DNA of 56,128 bases from Spirochaetia bacterium (GCA_027859095.1 JAQIBN010000085.1:1-56128), one strand, 5' to 3'; shown: positions 18,601 to 28,322, counted from the first letter of the stretch. Program-made: numbers and translations. Notes: generated by a model not told the origin, from the sequence alone.

Positions 18601-20477
18601 TTTTCTGTAACCTTATGCCCTGTTATATATCCTGTCAGGGGTTTCTTTTTTGAGATATTAGCAGTCTGTCCCCTGCTTAAACGAGAATCTTCAATAAATA
18701 TACTGTCATTTTTTTCAGCTTGAAAAGGTTTATATTCTTTATCTTTTTCAGGCTGAGGTGAAATATAAATACGGGTACTGAAATTATCAGATCTTTCTAA
18801 CCCGTCAGTAACTGTCAGGGTTAGATTGTACCCACCTTCTTCAAAATCTTTTGGAAGCAGGATTGAAAACTTTCCATTCGATACTTTTACAATCTCTTCT
18901 GACCGACTGCCAATAGTATATACAGCAGATAGAGAACCCTCTCCACCTGAAACCAATCCCTCAATTTTAGATGTCTTTCCCTGCATAAGAACTGCTCCAT
19001 CATAAAAGGGTTCAAGAACTAGTTTATCTGAATTATAAGTATCTACTGATAATTCAGGAACAACATTTATAATATTAAATGAATACTTAATACTTTTACC
19101 TTTTAAACCAAACATATCCACAGCATACAAATCTACTGTATGTTTACCTGGCTCCAGATCTTTTACTGGAATTAAAAAAGGACCATTTGAATCAATAGAT
19201 TTAAATTCTGTTTTATCAATAGAGAATTCTATAGACTTTACACCATCATCATCATTTGCCAGACCCTTTAAATAACCAGTAAACGGATCAATATTTTCAA
19301 TAACATTTTTTTCACTGGAATTAATTAATTTTAACAATGGAAGATCAGCTTCATTATCCATCTTTAAATCCAGTTTATAATTTCGTGTATTTCCAGATAG
19401 ATCGACTGCAATAAATGTTATAGATGCAGATTTTCTTCCACTTACATCAAAGGTATGGCTCCAATAAGGGTTACCAGTAATTAGGGGAATAGAAACTTCT
19501 TCCTTGTCATAAACAAATGAGAATCCTGCAAGACCAACTTCATCATGAACGGTTCCGGAAACTGTAACAAATCCATTTAATATTTTATCCTCAGTGGGTG
19601 ACTTTATTACAATTTCCGGCTTTTTATTATCTGAATAATAAACAAATACAGTACTGCTTTCAGATCCAGTTCCATCGCTGGTTCTTAACCAGATATAATC
19701 AGTACCACCTTCGCTGTCTCTTGTATCAATTTTTAAGGAAAATTCACGTTCAATATGTTTAGGTTTTCCCGAAAGCTTTAAAGTTAAATAATTTTCACCA
19801 TCTAAACTATACTCAAGATTTTCTACTCCATTAGCATCAAATACAGTACCCGTAATAGTTATTTTTCCGGATAATATTTCTCCGTTACTATGAGAATCTA
19901 TTTTAATTTCCGGTTTTGTTTTATCAATATTAAATGATACTAAAACCTCATTTCCTTTAAGTCCGTTTATATCAGTAACTCTGGAAGAAATTGTATGTAC
20001 TCCGTCGGAAAAAGTTTTAACACTAAAAAAGGAGGACCAGAACTCTTTACCTTCTGCGCGAACAAAGGGTTCCTCATCAAGACGAACTTCAACAAAATCA
20101 ATTCCGTCGTCGTCTGTTGCAGTACCTATAACTGTAAAGTCACCTCCAACTCTCATATTTTCTGTAGGGCTGGATATTGAGGCTACAGGAAGATCAGATT
20201 CAGAATCAATAAATATATTTATGGGATCTGCTATAGAAATATTACCGGCTTTATCGGTACTTCTAATTATAAGGTTATATTCACCATCCGGGTAGTCGGA
20301 GATATCGTAGTTGTATGTCCAGTTTTCCAGGCCGTCTACCGTTTTGTATTCAGTACTTATTGTCTCTTTTTCAATTGCTGCTGGAAGGGGTGTTGCCTCC
20401 TGGGATGAAAGCGCTGTTGAGATCGTGAAAAAAATGATTACCAGTAATAAATTTTTATTAATTATTCTCCTTTTCAT
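15660..20477 (-). CDS. Giant exported Ig-repeat protein with C-terminal outer-membrane barrel
   Basis: A 1605-residue protein. A signal peptide is clear (NLLLVIIFFTISTALSSQ). About 14-15 bacterial Ig-like repeats follow, each beginning with phrases such as DNTSPEI or DKTKPEI and containing TATDDDGI-type turns plus a WSSFF/WSHTF strand. The last 140 or so residues differ: alternating hydrophobic strands (GELGVGLSFF, FDLPFSYFFGYDWD-like) and a terminal IGTRIGIF ending in phenylalanine, as expected for an outer-membrane beta-barrel. An upstream start would add 18 residues; the ATG at 20477 gives the better signal. It follows the Ig lipoprotein gene by 43 bp. A surface or periplasm-spanning role is inferred; the ligand is unknown. 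Confidence 0.75.
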   Translation of the reverse strand: MKRRIINKNLLLVIIFFTISTALSSQEATPLPAAIEKETISTEYKTVDGLENWTYNYDISDYPDGEYNLIIRSTDKAGNISIADPINIFIDSESDLPVASISSPTENMRVGGDFTVIGTATDDDGIDFVEVRLDEEPFVRAEGKEFWSSFFSVKTFSDGVHTISSRVTDINGLKGNEVLVSFNIDKTKPEIKIDSHSNGEILSGKITITGTVFDANGVENLEYSLDGENYLTLKLSGKPKHIEREFSLKIDTRDSEGGTDYIWLRTSDGTGSESSTVFVYYSDNKKPEIVIKSPTEDKILNGFVTVSGTVHDEVGLAGFSFVYDKEEVSIPLITGNPYWSHTFDVSGRKSASITFIAVDLSGNTRNYKLDLKMDNEADLPLLKLINSSEKNVIENIDPFTGYLKGLANDDDGVKSIEFSIDKTEFKSIDSNGPFLIPVKDLEPGKHTVDLYAVDMFGLKGKSIKYSFNIINVVPELSVDTYNSDKLVLEPFYDGAVLMQGKTSKIEGLVSGGEGSLSAVYTIGSRSEEIVKVSNGKFSILLPKDFEEGGYNLTLTVTDGLERSDNFSTRIYISPQPEKDKEYKPFQAEKNDSIFIEDSRLSRGQTANISKKKPLTGYITGHKVTEKMISPAVVDSDNPKNSKEAVMDIFVTEDTIKSAVLVPEQESFKIEYEGSRFSIVPVSESIPVSFTVKIETSQGKEYTSEDIKVGSDNTIPVLNISNTNNSVLTDKLLLSGTYSDGTGIEKTNIEFSGSAVSYGSSRELTNGKDDNSEVFDMEIDLLSLEEGNHFYTVIITDIFGNIYSETIPFVIDRTSAVLAVIIPEPDVSVEGIITVVGEIKDFTDGGLLFFSENGVDFIEIPIAEDNGFFLNIDLSREEVISEDFILKLSDRAGNITELKPQFIVDRESDRPTVSIEIPASNATIRDDFEITGLVFDDDEVGSIYYSMDTEEFTELLGDKYFNIPYSLDNLIDGEHTVTVRASDSGGFMSEDVTVNFIVSKAEPVSLLLSPVIEFYAKNNITLKGQTYDENGVDSVFISYDNGVTFNKAILEKEVFIEESNEESTTFTWTYNFNTRLSGDGTHSILIKAVDNAGTVGIASTILNIDNTSPEIKLDYPGESDSVAGTLVVDGKVYDSTKIKSVITELKYLDGEGEPVIREIITEDVFRDIIDIKEYNPGWYNLTITVTDHAANSISETRNLLIMPLEEQKSIDLFFPEEGKDVVGNFVVEGRMNHLEDVKKAVLKIDGNIIQTTDIKTNGLFSFSLGKEELIDGLHTLSVESADAENSITSELRNISFISDGPWLKVENIISGQFVSDRPLITGTAGYDGPEQDDKTKRVKKVEVSLDNGRSFVDAKGRESWEFRLETYDLNEGENQLIIRSFLEDGQSNIIKIFVNVDETSPGISLFIPEENKKFNGSVTLVGTAGDSNGLESVEVLIREGRKEKYQVPSFVQGLYIDMHALGATYGELGVGLSFFDDVVKIQAQIGMAPPGRFNGLVVGGKLLASIIDLPFSYFFGYDWDFFSMSVAVGANFNYFTMSEDRISFTDKGVVLGSVLTQFEFAKFELKDLKMLNTYSLYAEAALWFISSDIQAGVVPTYSIGTRIGIF

Positions 20478-20520
20478 ATTCCACTTACCCCGTATTAAAT
20501 AATTATAGTTTTTATAAATT

Positions 20521-23500
20521 TTATTCTTCAAGGAGCGTAGCCTCCTCTAGAAATGATCCATTGTATCCAATTACAAGAGGTCCTTCGGTTCTTCGATCTA
20601 TTATATCAAGAGGATCTGATGTATCCCGTGTACTGTTAATTCCAATGTAAGCATTGCTTTCGGAAGGAGCTGTAGAAGCAGATACAGAGGTTACCTCCCA
20701 GGCTCCAGTGTACTGCCCGGTTACATAACTGGCTCCATTAGCAAAGTTAACATCGCCAAGTGGATATACAGGCCATGCTGCTCGCAGTGCATATTTTGTT
20801 CCACTGAATGAGAGGGAATAGTTAGAAATTACTGGACGGTAATCTGCACCCACAGTTTCATCAAAATCTTTTATTGCTATAGAGTTATACATGCCATTTG
20901 TAAATAGCGCATCTATAGTGTAAGTCTCAATTTCAGAATCAAGGCAGTCGAAGGAAGGCAGGTATGTATATTTCAAATTACTGTTGGATCCATCATAATA
21001 TGATAAATGAACACCATGATCAGGATCTACAATCATATCAACATAGAGCCCAGCACCAGTATCAAGTGGAGTTGCTCTAGAAAGCCATGCTGAAGGATTA
21101 TTTACAGGGTCAGAATTATACATAAATTTTAGCTCAGACGCAGATCCATCATAGTAGGCCATATAAATATTTGATCCAACGCCATTTTCATCCCAGGCAA
21201 TATCAAAGTGTTCTGAATCTGCTCCACCGGAAGTTAGCTCTATCCTAGTTGGTAAGCCTGTTCCTGTATAACCAACACCGTCATTATAAGGAGTTATCAA
21301 TCCAACATTATAACTGGTACCTGGATAATTTGTATCTGCAGATGGTGTATATTTACTTAAATTTGTTGTCCAGCCTCCTGCCATATTAGTTATCTGATCC
21401 CCTGCACTCAGAGCCGATCCAGTTTTAAAAGCAAAGAAAACAATGCTCTGCGATTCACCGGCCACATCATAATACGCGATATAGTTATCTGTATTTGTAT
21501 CCCCACCATCTGTTATTATTTGCAGGTTGTGGTTACGATTCATAACAACAGAGTTATATGCATAATTTGCGTCACCATTAAATGATAGGTTACCTATACC
21601 TAGTCGATTCTGATTTAGTCGATGCCAATTGAAAGCTTCTGACTCATAGGTTTCATCTTTACCCCATTGCACTGAGCCATAATATGCATAATTTGTTTGC
21701 CCACTATTCCAGTTCATATTGTGCAAATATATATAAATCGGAGTTCCATCTTCATTGATATAAAAATCTCCACCCATAGTACTCCATGAATTTGCTAATT
21801 GCGTTGAATTCAGGTTTACACTTTGTCCATTTTCAACATAATACCAATTCATATCTGTCGATTCTGTATTAGCTACCTCAGAAAAAACCGGTCTCATAAC
21901 AGCTTCTGTTTTACCAGCAATAGCTGTTTTCGAATCAAGCTGCCAAAAATACATATATCTATCGTCAGTCATTCCAGGTTTGTACGCAGAAGCTTCACTG
22001 TTGTAATCTTTACTATTGTCATTAATATTGTTTATAGAACTTATTCCATGGGTGATAACAGTAAGTTCTCCAGATTTTGTGGAATCCTTGATTACATCAA
22101 CATAAGAATAATTTACAGCATCTCTTGCTGTAATAGCTACTGAGTTTGAGCCAATTGTTACCAAATCAGATGGATATGCTACTGTATCAGGGTCAGGATA
22201 AAGGTTGTAACCTGAAATACGTATTGTATTTGAAGCACTGTAACTGACTGGGTATCGCCCCAAAGCACTCCTCTTAATAAAAGAAAGAGTTCCATTCTCC
22301 ATGCCTGTAGTAATATCAGTTATATACGGAACAACATCCACAGTCATAGAATCTGAGGCAGTATTTGGAGTCAAGGCATAATCTTCAATAGAAAAAGTTA
22401 TGGGAACATTGTTTTGAGCTACACCTGCAACAGTTGCAGAATTCCAGGCATATGTCCATGTAATCAGAAGACCTGTATATTCCGAGAAATTATATGTATC
22501 GATTACAAAATTACCATCCTGGGAAACTAATGCGTTACCAACCCAGGAAGCAAGAATATGATCAGTTCCAACACCATCAAGTGTTAATTTAATATTTTTA
22601 ATTCTCTGGTTATCCCATGCATTTCCTGTTATTGTCATTTGACCACTTACATCGGGATCAGTTCCATTGTGCAGACTGCTTCCTGATTCCTCAAGATGCC
22701 CTGCTATTACATTCCCCTGTGTCAGCGCATCAATGCTGATTGTGGGATAGATATCATCAGTATTATCAATAATTACGTTTATTAGCTGAGATGTAGTTAT
22801 CCCATCTGAATCTGTAACTTCATAATAAAAGGATTCCGAACCGTCAACATATGGGGGTACAGATATATCAATTGTTGATGAAGGATTTGTAGATAATAAT
22901 GTACCAGTGTTATTAATCCCCTGAAAAAGTTTATAGCTCAGACCAGGTATATAATTATCATTTACTGTTATTGAAAGGTAGAGTCTATTCTGAGCATTAA
23001 AACTTGCTGTATATCCAAACTGTTCTCCAGCTTCAACAATGCCGCTCCAATCAAGGTCAGTTCCTACTGTTGTTGCAGTAATTACAGGTTTATGATTCTT
23101 GATAAAACCACTTGCCAGGTAGTGATGGGCATTCCCGGCCTTATCCCACACCACATAATGAAGATCAATAGTACCATCGGGTATATTTTCCGAATTAAGT
23201 TCTGCCCACCATGAATAGGTCGAGCCGGACAATGTCAATGACTCATTATATCCATCAAGGTCTCCGTTAACACCTGAATCATTTCCCAGTTCATCAGGAT
23301 CATTAATTATTATCTTATAACTGTCAGAGGAGGGATAAGGAACAGATCCGTTTCCATCTCCAAAGTTATTTGCGCCCACTGCTACAGATATATCTGCTAA
23401 TGCAGAATTATACACATTTCCAGCTCTAACAAAATAGACCTCTATCTTATCTATACCACTGACTGTGCCCGAATCTATGGCCTGACCCTGAACATTAAAA

Positions 23501-26019
23501 GTTGTTCCATTTATATCTTCCAAAACACCTGTCCAGGTTCCAGTCGGAAGAATATTATCCACATTAAGATTGATAGAAGTATCTGTAGAGTTACTGGCAT
23601 TATCTACAACCTTCAGTTTTATAGGCAGAACACCACTCATAGGAATATAACTTGTTGTATTGATACTTTGTGAAATACTATAGTCTTTACCGTCCATGGC
23701 TCCAATAAGGGTACTTGAACCTGTAATATCAGTATAACTGGTACCTCCGTTGTAACTTATAAGTATTTGATTTACCAGCTGGGGGTCATGAGCCTGACCT
23801 GTCAAAGTAAAAGTACCTTTTGCATAATCAAATGAACTGTGTGAGAAATTATCAAAATAGGGATAAGAATTGTCAAATTCAACATCAATAGATACATCGT
23901 CCCCAATTACTCCAGGATTGGCACCATCTTTTGTATCGACAGCCCGCACCTGAATAGTAACTGTCCCTGTTCCTCCGGTAGTTGCCGCAAAGAGTTCACC
24001 ATTTGTATTCAGTTCCTGCTGCCAGTTCAATGTTCCACTTACAGTATTCCATAATGACTCATCCTCAAAAGGATCTGAAGTATTACCATCTCCATCTAGG
24101 ATAATTTGATCAAGAAAATCATGATCTCCATTAAGATCCAATCGCATTTCTACTCTTAGAACCTGTTGTTCGTCATAGGATGTACCACGAATAGTAACTG
24201 GTCCCCCAGTCTTAAACCCATCCTCTGGATATGTAAATGAAACTTCAGGTTTATCAAGGGCTGAATTGATTAAAAAGTAATAATAGGATTCAGTTGTTTC
24301 ATAAGTGTTACCAGCAATATCTGTAACTTTAAATGTAATTGGCAGCTGCCATACTCCACCTCCAAGATCATCTGCTGAACCAATATTTGTGTAAGTACCT
24401 TCCACATCTGTTAGTGCCTTTGACCAATGGCTAAGATCAAATAACTCTTCCCAGGCTCCATCTTTACCTATTTTTATAAACCCTTCCAGGAAGGCATTAG
24501 AATTATCTTCACATATCCCCTGTACAGTAACGTCACCGTACACCTCGGAACTTTTCACTGGGTAATTAAAGGTGACAGATGGATTTGTAATATCAACATA
24601 AAAAGAAATATTATAAGATGATATTTTTCCTGTTCCATCTTCAGCATAAACCTTTACACTATGCATTCCTTCTGATAAAGCAGGACTTGTATACGTCCAA
24701 TCTGCAAAACCATTAGCAGTTGATGCATCCCTCCAGTCTACTTCAGCCTCTCCATCCAGTTGAACCTTTACAGAAAGAACGGATTGATCATCATATGCAG
24801 TTCCGACTAATCCTGCTGTAGAAGAATTGAGATAATCACCTTGTGCGGGGTTGGTAATAGCAATCTGTGGTGCTCCAAGATCAATTGTAAAAGAAACTAC
24901 ATCAGATACTTTCTGAGTACCATGATCATCTTCAGCACGTATTTGAATAGTATGAGTACCATTCCCCAAAGACGAAATATCGTATTTAAAATTGACTGCT
25001 TGTCCGGAACCAGTAATTTCAGTTCCAGGGAGTGCTGAGTTCCATTCCCAGACAGTATCATTTATATTTATTTCAATAGTTGATGTATCTACTGCATCAT
25101 CATCCTCAACACGGCCAATGACTATTGCATTACCTCCAAGCTGAGCTCCAACCTCAGGATTACTAATAGTTATTACAGGAACATCATCATTCATATCAAC
25201 ATTAAGAGGCAGCTCAGTTATTTCTATTCCTTCCAGAGATAATTCTGTAATAACAGCTCCTGGAACAGATTCACCATTCTCAATTTTATAAAGATTTTCT
25301 ATGGTTAAGTAAGTTCCACCATTAAGACTGTTTACATCATTATAATGAAAAAAATGTGTATTTTGATTTCCGGCAAAATCTTCTGCAGTGATCTCCAGTG
25401 AGTACGAGCCGGTTACTGCGTTTGATAAAACACAACTCCATGAATTAGTTCCCTCAACAGTACTCAGAGTACCGGAACCTGAGACTAAGGCAACAGATAC
25501 CTGTCGTATTCTAAAAGGGTCTGTTGCTTCCCCTTTTATTGAAAACTGGGAGTCCGATGCGGCAGAAGCAAATCCGGGAGAAACCGTTACCATAACTATA
25601 GGTGCTGTATTATCAAAATATAACAAAAGTCTTTCTTCACTTGTTTTTGGAGTTGAGGAAGTATCACTGACAAGAACTACAATATCCTTTTCACCATCTT
25701 CAACAGTTGCAGTATCAATAGTATAGAACCAGGATAGCTGATCGGTTGCTACAGTTGCATCTAAAAAGGTAAGACCTCCATCAAAGGATAACTTCACAGA
25801 TTTTATTCCAATATCATCACTGGTAGTACCAGTAAGAGTAATTTCACCTTTAACATAGTCTCCATTAACTATAACAGTACCATCACCATAGCTTCCAATA
25901 GAAAGTTCAGGAGCTTCTATATCAACCTTATCACCAAGACCAATCATGGTATTGGGACAACCTGCTATAACTACTATCGATAGTATAAATAAATATTTCA
26001 AAATTTTATTAACTGTCAT
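20521..26019 (-). CDS. Giant Ig-repeat lipoprotein
   Basis: An 1832-residue lipoprotein. The ATG at 26019 has AAGGAG at 6 nt, and the signal ends in the lipobox-like VIAGC, giving an acylated N-terminal cysteine. Roughly residues 30-1170 form Ig-like repeats with TDPFRIRQV/DDDAVDTS-type turns. The remaining 650 residues are different, rich in Tyr, Asn, Gly and Trp, with recurring blocks (DIAWDENGVG...MAYYDGS and DPDHGVHLSYYDGS) that suggest a propeller-like or sialidase-type repeat domain. No catalytic motif was recognised. It precedes the barrel-ending Ig protein in the same orientation. Attachment or sensing at the cell surface is a guess. Confidence 0.72.
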   Translation of the reverse strand: MTVNKILKYLFILSIVVIAGCPNTMIGLGDKVDIEAPELSIGSYGDGTVIVNGDYVKGEITLTGTTSDDIGIKSVKLSFDGGLTFLDATVATDQLSWFYTIDTATVEDGEKDIVVLVSDTSSTPKTSEERLLLYFDNTAPIVMVTVSPGFASAASDSQFSIKGEATDPFRIRQVSVALVSGSGTLSTVEGTNSWSCVLSNAVTGSYSLEITAEDFAGNQNTHFFHYNDVNSLNGGTYLTIENLYKIENGESVPGAVITELSLEGIEITELPLNVDMNDDVPVITISNPEVGAQLGGNAIVIGRVEDDDAVDTSTIEININDTVWEWNSALPGTEITGSGQAVNFKYDISSLGNGTHTIQIRAEDDHGTQKVSDVVSFTIDLGAPQIAITNPAQGDYLNSSTAGLVGTAYDDQSVLSVKVQLDGEAEVDWRDASTANGFADWTYTSPALSEGMHSVKVYAEDGTGKISSYNISFYVDITNPSVTFNYPVKSSEVYGDVTVQGICEDNSNAFLEGFIKIGKDGAWEELFDLSHWSKALTDVEGTYTNIGSADDLGGGVWQLPITFKVTDIAGNTYETTESYYYFLINSALDKPEVSFTYPEDGFKTGGPVTIRGTSYDEQQVLRVEMRLDLNGDHDFLDQIILDGDGNTSDPFEDESLWNTVSGTLNWQQELNTNGELFAATTGGTGTVTIQVRAVDTKDGANPGVIGDDVSIDVEFDNSYPYFDNFSHSSFDYAKGTFTLTGQAHDPQLVNQILISYNGGTSYTDITGSSTLIGAMDGKDYSISQSINTTSYIPMSGVLPIKLKVVDNASNSTDTSINLNVDNILPTGTWTGVLEDINGTTFNVQGQAIDSGTVSGIDKIEVYFVRAGNVYNSALADISVAVGANNFGDGNGSVPYPSSDSYKIIINDPDELGNDSGVNGDLDGYNESLTLSGSTYSWWAELNSENIPDGTIDLHYVVWDKAGNAHHYLASGFIKNHKPVITATTVGTDLDWSGIVEAGEQFGYTASFNAQNRLYLSITVNDNYIPGLSYKLFQGINNTGTLLSTNPSSTIDISVPPYVDGSESFYYEVTDSDGITTSQLINVIIDNTDDIYPTISIDALTQGNVIAGHLEESGSSLHNGTDPDVSGQMTITGNAWDNQRIKNIKLTLDGVGTDHILASWVGNALVSQDGNFVIDTYNFSEYTGLLITWTYAWNSATVAGVAQNNVPITFSIEDYALTPNTASDSMTVDVVPYITDITTGMENGTLSFIKRSALGRYPVSYSASNTIRISGYNLYPDPDTVAYPSDLVTIGSNSVAITARDAVNYSYVDVIKDSTKSGELTVITHGISSINNINDNSKDYNSEASAYKPGMTDDRYMYFWQLDSKTAIAGKTEAVMRPVFSEVANTESTDMNWYYVENGQSVNLNSTQLANSWSTMGGDFYINEDGTPIYIYLHNMNWNSGQTNYAYYGSVQWGKDETYESEAFNWHRLNQNRLGIGNLSFNGDANYAYNSVVMNRNHNLQIITDGGDTNTDNYIAYYDVAGESQSIVFFAFKTGSALSAGDQITNMAGGWTTNLSKYTPSADTNYPGTSYNVGLITPYNDGVGYTGTGLPTRIELTSGGADSEHFDIAWDENGVGSNIYMAYYDGSASELKFMYNSDPVNNPSAWLSRATPLDTGAGLYVDMIVDPDHGVHLSYYDGSNSNLKYTYLPSFDCLDSEIETYTIDALFTNGMYNSIAIKDFDETVGADYRPVISNYSLSFSGTKYALRAAWPVYPLGDVNFANGASYVTGQYTGAWEVTSVSASTAPSESNAYIGINSTRDTSDPLDIIDRRTEGPLVIGYNGSFLEEATLLEE

Positions 26020-26126
26020 TGTTAACTCCTTCATAAACAAGATCGTATTACCATTTCCAAAAAAAAAAATACCACCCCACCTATTTATCGGCAAATTTAG
26101 TACTTTCATTTAAAATCCGGTAATTC

Positions 26127-26510
26127 CTAACCCAGAAAAACCTCTTCATCGTCACAAACAATATCAGCAGAACCAATATCTAAATTTATTTTAAAAACTC
26201 CAGAAAACCCTGGTAATTGAAATACTTCCAGAACATGGGGCTGTAACCTATCCAAAACAATACTACCGTCACTTTCTTTAACCCTATTCAATAAATTAAT
26301 TAAAGAACCTATTCCCATTGCTGAGATATATTTGATATTACTCATATCAAATACTAATTGGGTATATCCCTGGTCAATAAGTAAATTTATTCTTTCCTCA
26401 AAGTAGATAGAATTGTAGCTGTTAATGGATCCAATGGGCTCAATTATGATTGTACCCACAGATTCCTTTACAGTCTGAAAAGAAAACTCAAGATCTTTAT
26501 ATACATCCAT
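26127..26510 (-). CDS. STAS-domain protein, anti-sigma factor antagonist-like
   Basis: A 127-residue single STAS domain (SpoIIAA-like fold). The central strand-helix FDMSNIKYISAMGIGSL corresponds to the phosphorylation loop. By alignment the usual phospho-serine position carries alanine (ISAMG instead of ISSAG or DSSG), so control by phosphorylation may be lost. A GGGGG ribosome site precedes the ATG. It is the first gene before the two giant Ig proteins, 107 bp upstream of the lipoprotein, and divergent from the NtrC-type regulator. No matching kinase or phosphatase is in the window. Confidence 0.8.
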   Translation of the reverse strand: MDVYKDLEFSFQTVKESVGTIIIEPIGSINSYNSIYFEERINLLIDQGYTQLVFDMSNIKYISAMGIGSLINLLNRVKESDGSIVLDRLQPHVLEVFQLPGFSGVFKINLDIGSADIVCDDEEVFLG

Positions 26511-26674
26511 ATCAACCCCCTATATAAATAAATTTACTTCTACAGCCATTAAAGCAATAACTATGCCAACTTCAAATCAGAGCTACTTTATATAAAATCT
26601 TATAGATAGAACATAAAACCATTATTTAATCGACCTCAAGGTCGAGCTATATCGACTAAAAGGACGAATAAATA

Positions 26675-26703
26675 TTGTATAAGCGCAGTTTAACTGGTAC
26701 AAT
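26675..26703 (+). promoter_or_regulatory. Promoter of the NtrC-type regulator
   Basis: TTGTAT (26675-26680), 17 nt, TACAAT (26698-26703), with an extended TG before the -10. A 16-bp hairpin, TCGACCTCAAGGTCGA (26630-26645), lies 30 nt upstream of the -35 and could be an operator. This 230-bp divergent region otherwise holds only the STAS gene leader. Confidence 0.5.
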
Positions 26704-26743
26704 GAAGGGAATAAATAAAAATTGTGTTATGAAGAAGGGCTAA

Positions 26744-28135
26744 ATGAAAATATTAAACATTCTTATACTTGATGATGATCCTACTCAACTGGAACTATTA
26801 AAGTTAATGTTTGAAAAAATAGAATATCCTCCATGTAATCCTGTTTTTACATCAAATGAAAAAGATTTTTTCTCAGAACTCTCCCAGGCTCCATATGATC
26901 TGGTTATTAGTGATTATTTTATGCCTGATATAACAGGAAGAGAAGTATTAGATAAGGTGAAAATTGAGAAACCCTGTTGCGAAGTAATAATACTAACTTC
27001 AGGAACTACTACCAAAGAAGCAATTGAGCTGATGAAGATGGGTGCCTACGATTTCTTACTTAAACCAATTAGTTTTGAAATTCTAAAGAATCGTTTGAAT
27101 AAAATATTTGAACTCAAAAATCTTATTCAGGAAAATGGAAGCCTTCTAGAACAGGTTAAGATTAAAGATGTAAGTTTTTCAAGTGATATTATTTTCAAAA
27201 GCCATAAAATGGAGGAAGTAATAAACATTGCAGCCCGGTCTGCCGGTACTGATTCAAATGTTCTTATAAGAGGTGAGAGCGGTACAGGGAAGGAACTTGT
27301 TGCCAGAGCCATACATTTCTCAAGTCCAAGAAAAGACAAACCTTTTATAACTATTAATATAGCTACTTTACCGGAAACACTTGTTGAAAGCGAATTGTTC
27401 GGCCATATTAAAGGATCATATACCGGAGCAGAATCCGAACGTATCGGACGATTTGAAGAAGCAAAAGATGGAACAATTTTTATAGATGAAGCCGGAGATA
27501 TTCCCCTTACAATTCAAATAAAGTTATTACGCTTAATTCAATTTGGAGAATTTCAAAAAGTAGGCTCCAATATTACTAATAAAGTAAGTGTCCGCATTAT
27601 TGCGGCTACAAGTAGAAATCTCGAAGAAATGATACAAACTGGAAGTTTCAGAGAAGATCTTTTTTACAGACTAAACGTAATTCCTATTAATATCCCACCA
27701 CTCAGAAAAAGAAAAGAGGATATTTCTCTGCTTATTAATTATTTTCTAAAAATAAAAAGTGAAAAACAAAACAAAGAAACTGCGCTTTTAACTGATGAAA
27801 CTAATGACCTTTTAATGAACTACTCATATCCTGGAAATATTAGGGAACTGGAAAATATTATTGAATATTCAATAGCAATTGCGAGGGGCAAGTATATTAC
27901 AAGTAAAGAACTACCTGCAATTTTACAAAGTGAAAAAAAATTCCAGGAAGATACTCTACAAATTAAAACTACTGATTATACTGCAAATATGGCTCTATTC
28001 GAAACAAACCTGGTGAATGAAGCCTTAAATACTGCAGAAGGAAATCAGAGTGCTGCAGCAAGATCTCTGGGCATTTCTGAGAGAAAGCTTCGATCACGAA
28101 TGGAAATTTTGGAGATTCAAAATACATTTCGCTAA
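26744..28135 (+). CDS. Sigma-54-dependent response regulator, NtrC family
   Basis: A 463-residue regulator. The receiver domain (1-120) has acidic residues LDDD, the phospho-acceptor in ISDYFMPD near 57, and the switch lysine in LLKPI near 107. The AAA+ domain has Walker A GESGTGKE near 179, Walker B IFIDEAGD near 250 and the sigma-54 contact loop as GSYTGA in place of GAFTGA. A Fis-type helix-turn-helix closes the protein (NQSAAARSLGISERKLRSR). No sensor kinase gene is adjacent, so it is an orphan here. It is divergent from the STAS/Ig-protein genes and could control them; no sigma-54 promoter was recognised there. Confidence 0.9.
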   Translation: MKILNILILDDDPTQLELLKLMFEKIEYPPCNPVFTSNEKDFFSELSQAPYDLVISDYFMPDITGREVLDKVKIEKPCCEVIILTSGTTTKEAIELMKMGAYDFLLKPISFEILKNRLNKIFELKNLIQENGSLLEQVKIKDVSFSSDIIFKSHKMEEVINIAARSAGTDSNVLIRGESGTGKELVARAIHFSSPRKDKPFITINIATLPETLVESELFGHIKGSYTGAESERIGRFEEAKDGTIFIDEAGDIPLTIQIKLLRLIQFGEFQKVGSNITNKVSVRIIAATSRNLEEMIQTGSFREDLFYRLNVIPINIPPLRKRKEDISLLINYFLKIKSEKQNKETALLTDETNDLLMNYSYPGNIRELENIIEYSIAIARGKYITSKELPAILQSEKKFQEDTLQIKTTDYTANMALFETNLVNEALNTAEGNQSAAARSLGISERKLRSRMEILEIQNTFR

Positions 28136-28187
28136 AGAGATAACTACTAAAACTCACCCTACTTTAATTTCACCGGTTTAGGCAACT

Positions 28188-28322
28188 TCAAAGTAAAGAC
28201 TGCACAAGATGTTCTCCTGTACTCCACAGAACTATTAGAGTAATTGCGGCTCTCCTTGCTTCCAGAGCAAAAGCAAGACCAGCCATTCCAAGAAGGGAAA
28301 TAAAGAATGCTATTTCAGCCAA
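28188..28322 (-). other. Small hydrophobic ORF or remnant of a membrane protein gene
   Basis: From a TTG at 28322 the minus strand reads LAEIAFFISLLGMAGLAFA and then EARRAAITLIVLWSTGEH, ending with TGA at 28188. This gives 44 residues: one membrane helix followed by a second hydrophobic stretch. The residue pattern looks like true membrane-protein sequence. It overlaps the end of the glycosidase gene by 13 nt in another frame. No clear ribosome site was found. It may be a short coupled gene or the leftover 3' end of a deleted gene. Confidence 0.35.

Noticed and set aside
26744-28135. NtrC-type regulator as direct activator of the giant Ig-protein operon
   Set aside because: They are divergent neighbours, but no TGGCAC-N5-TTGC promoter was recognised upstream of the STAS or Ig genes, so the link is left open.
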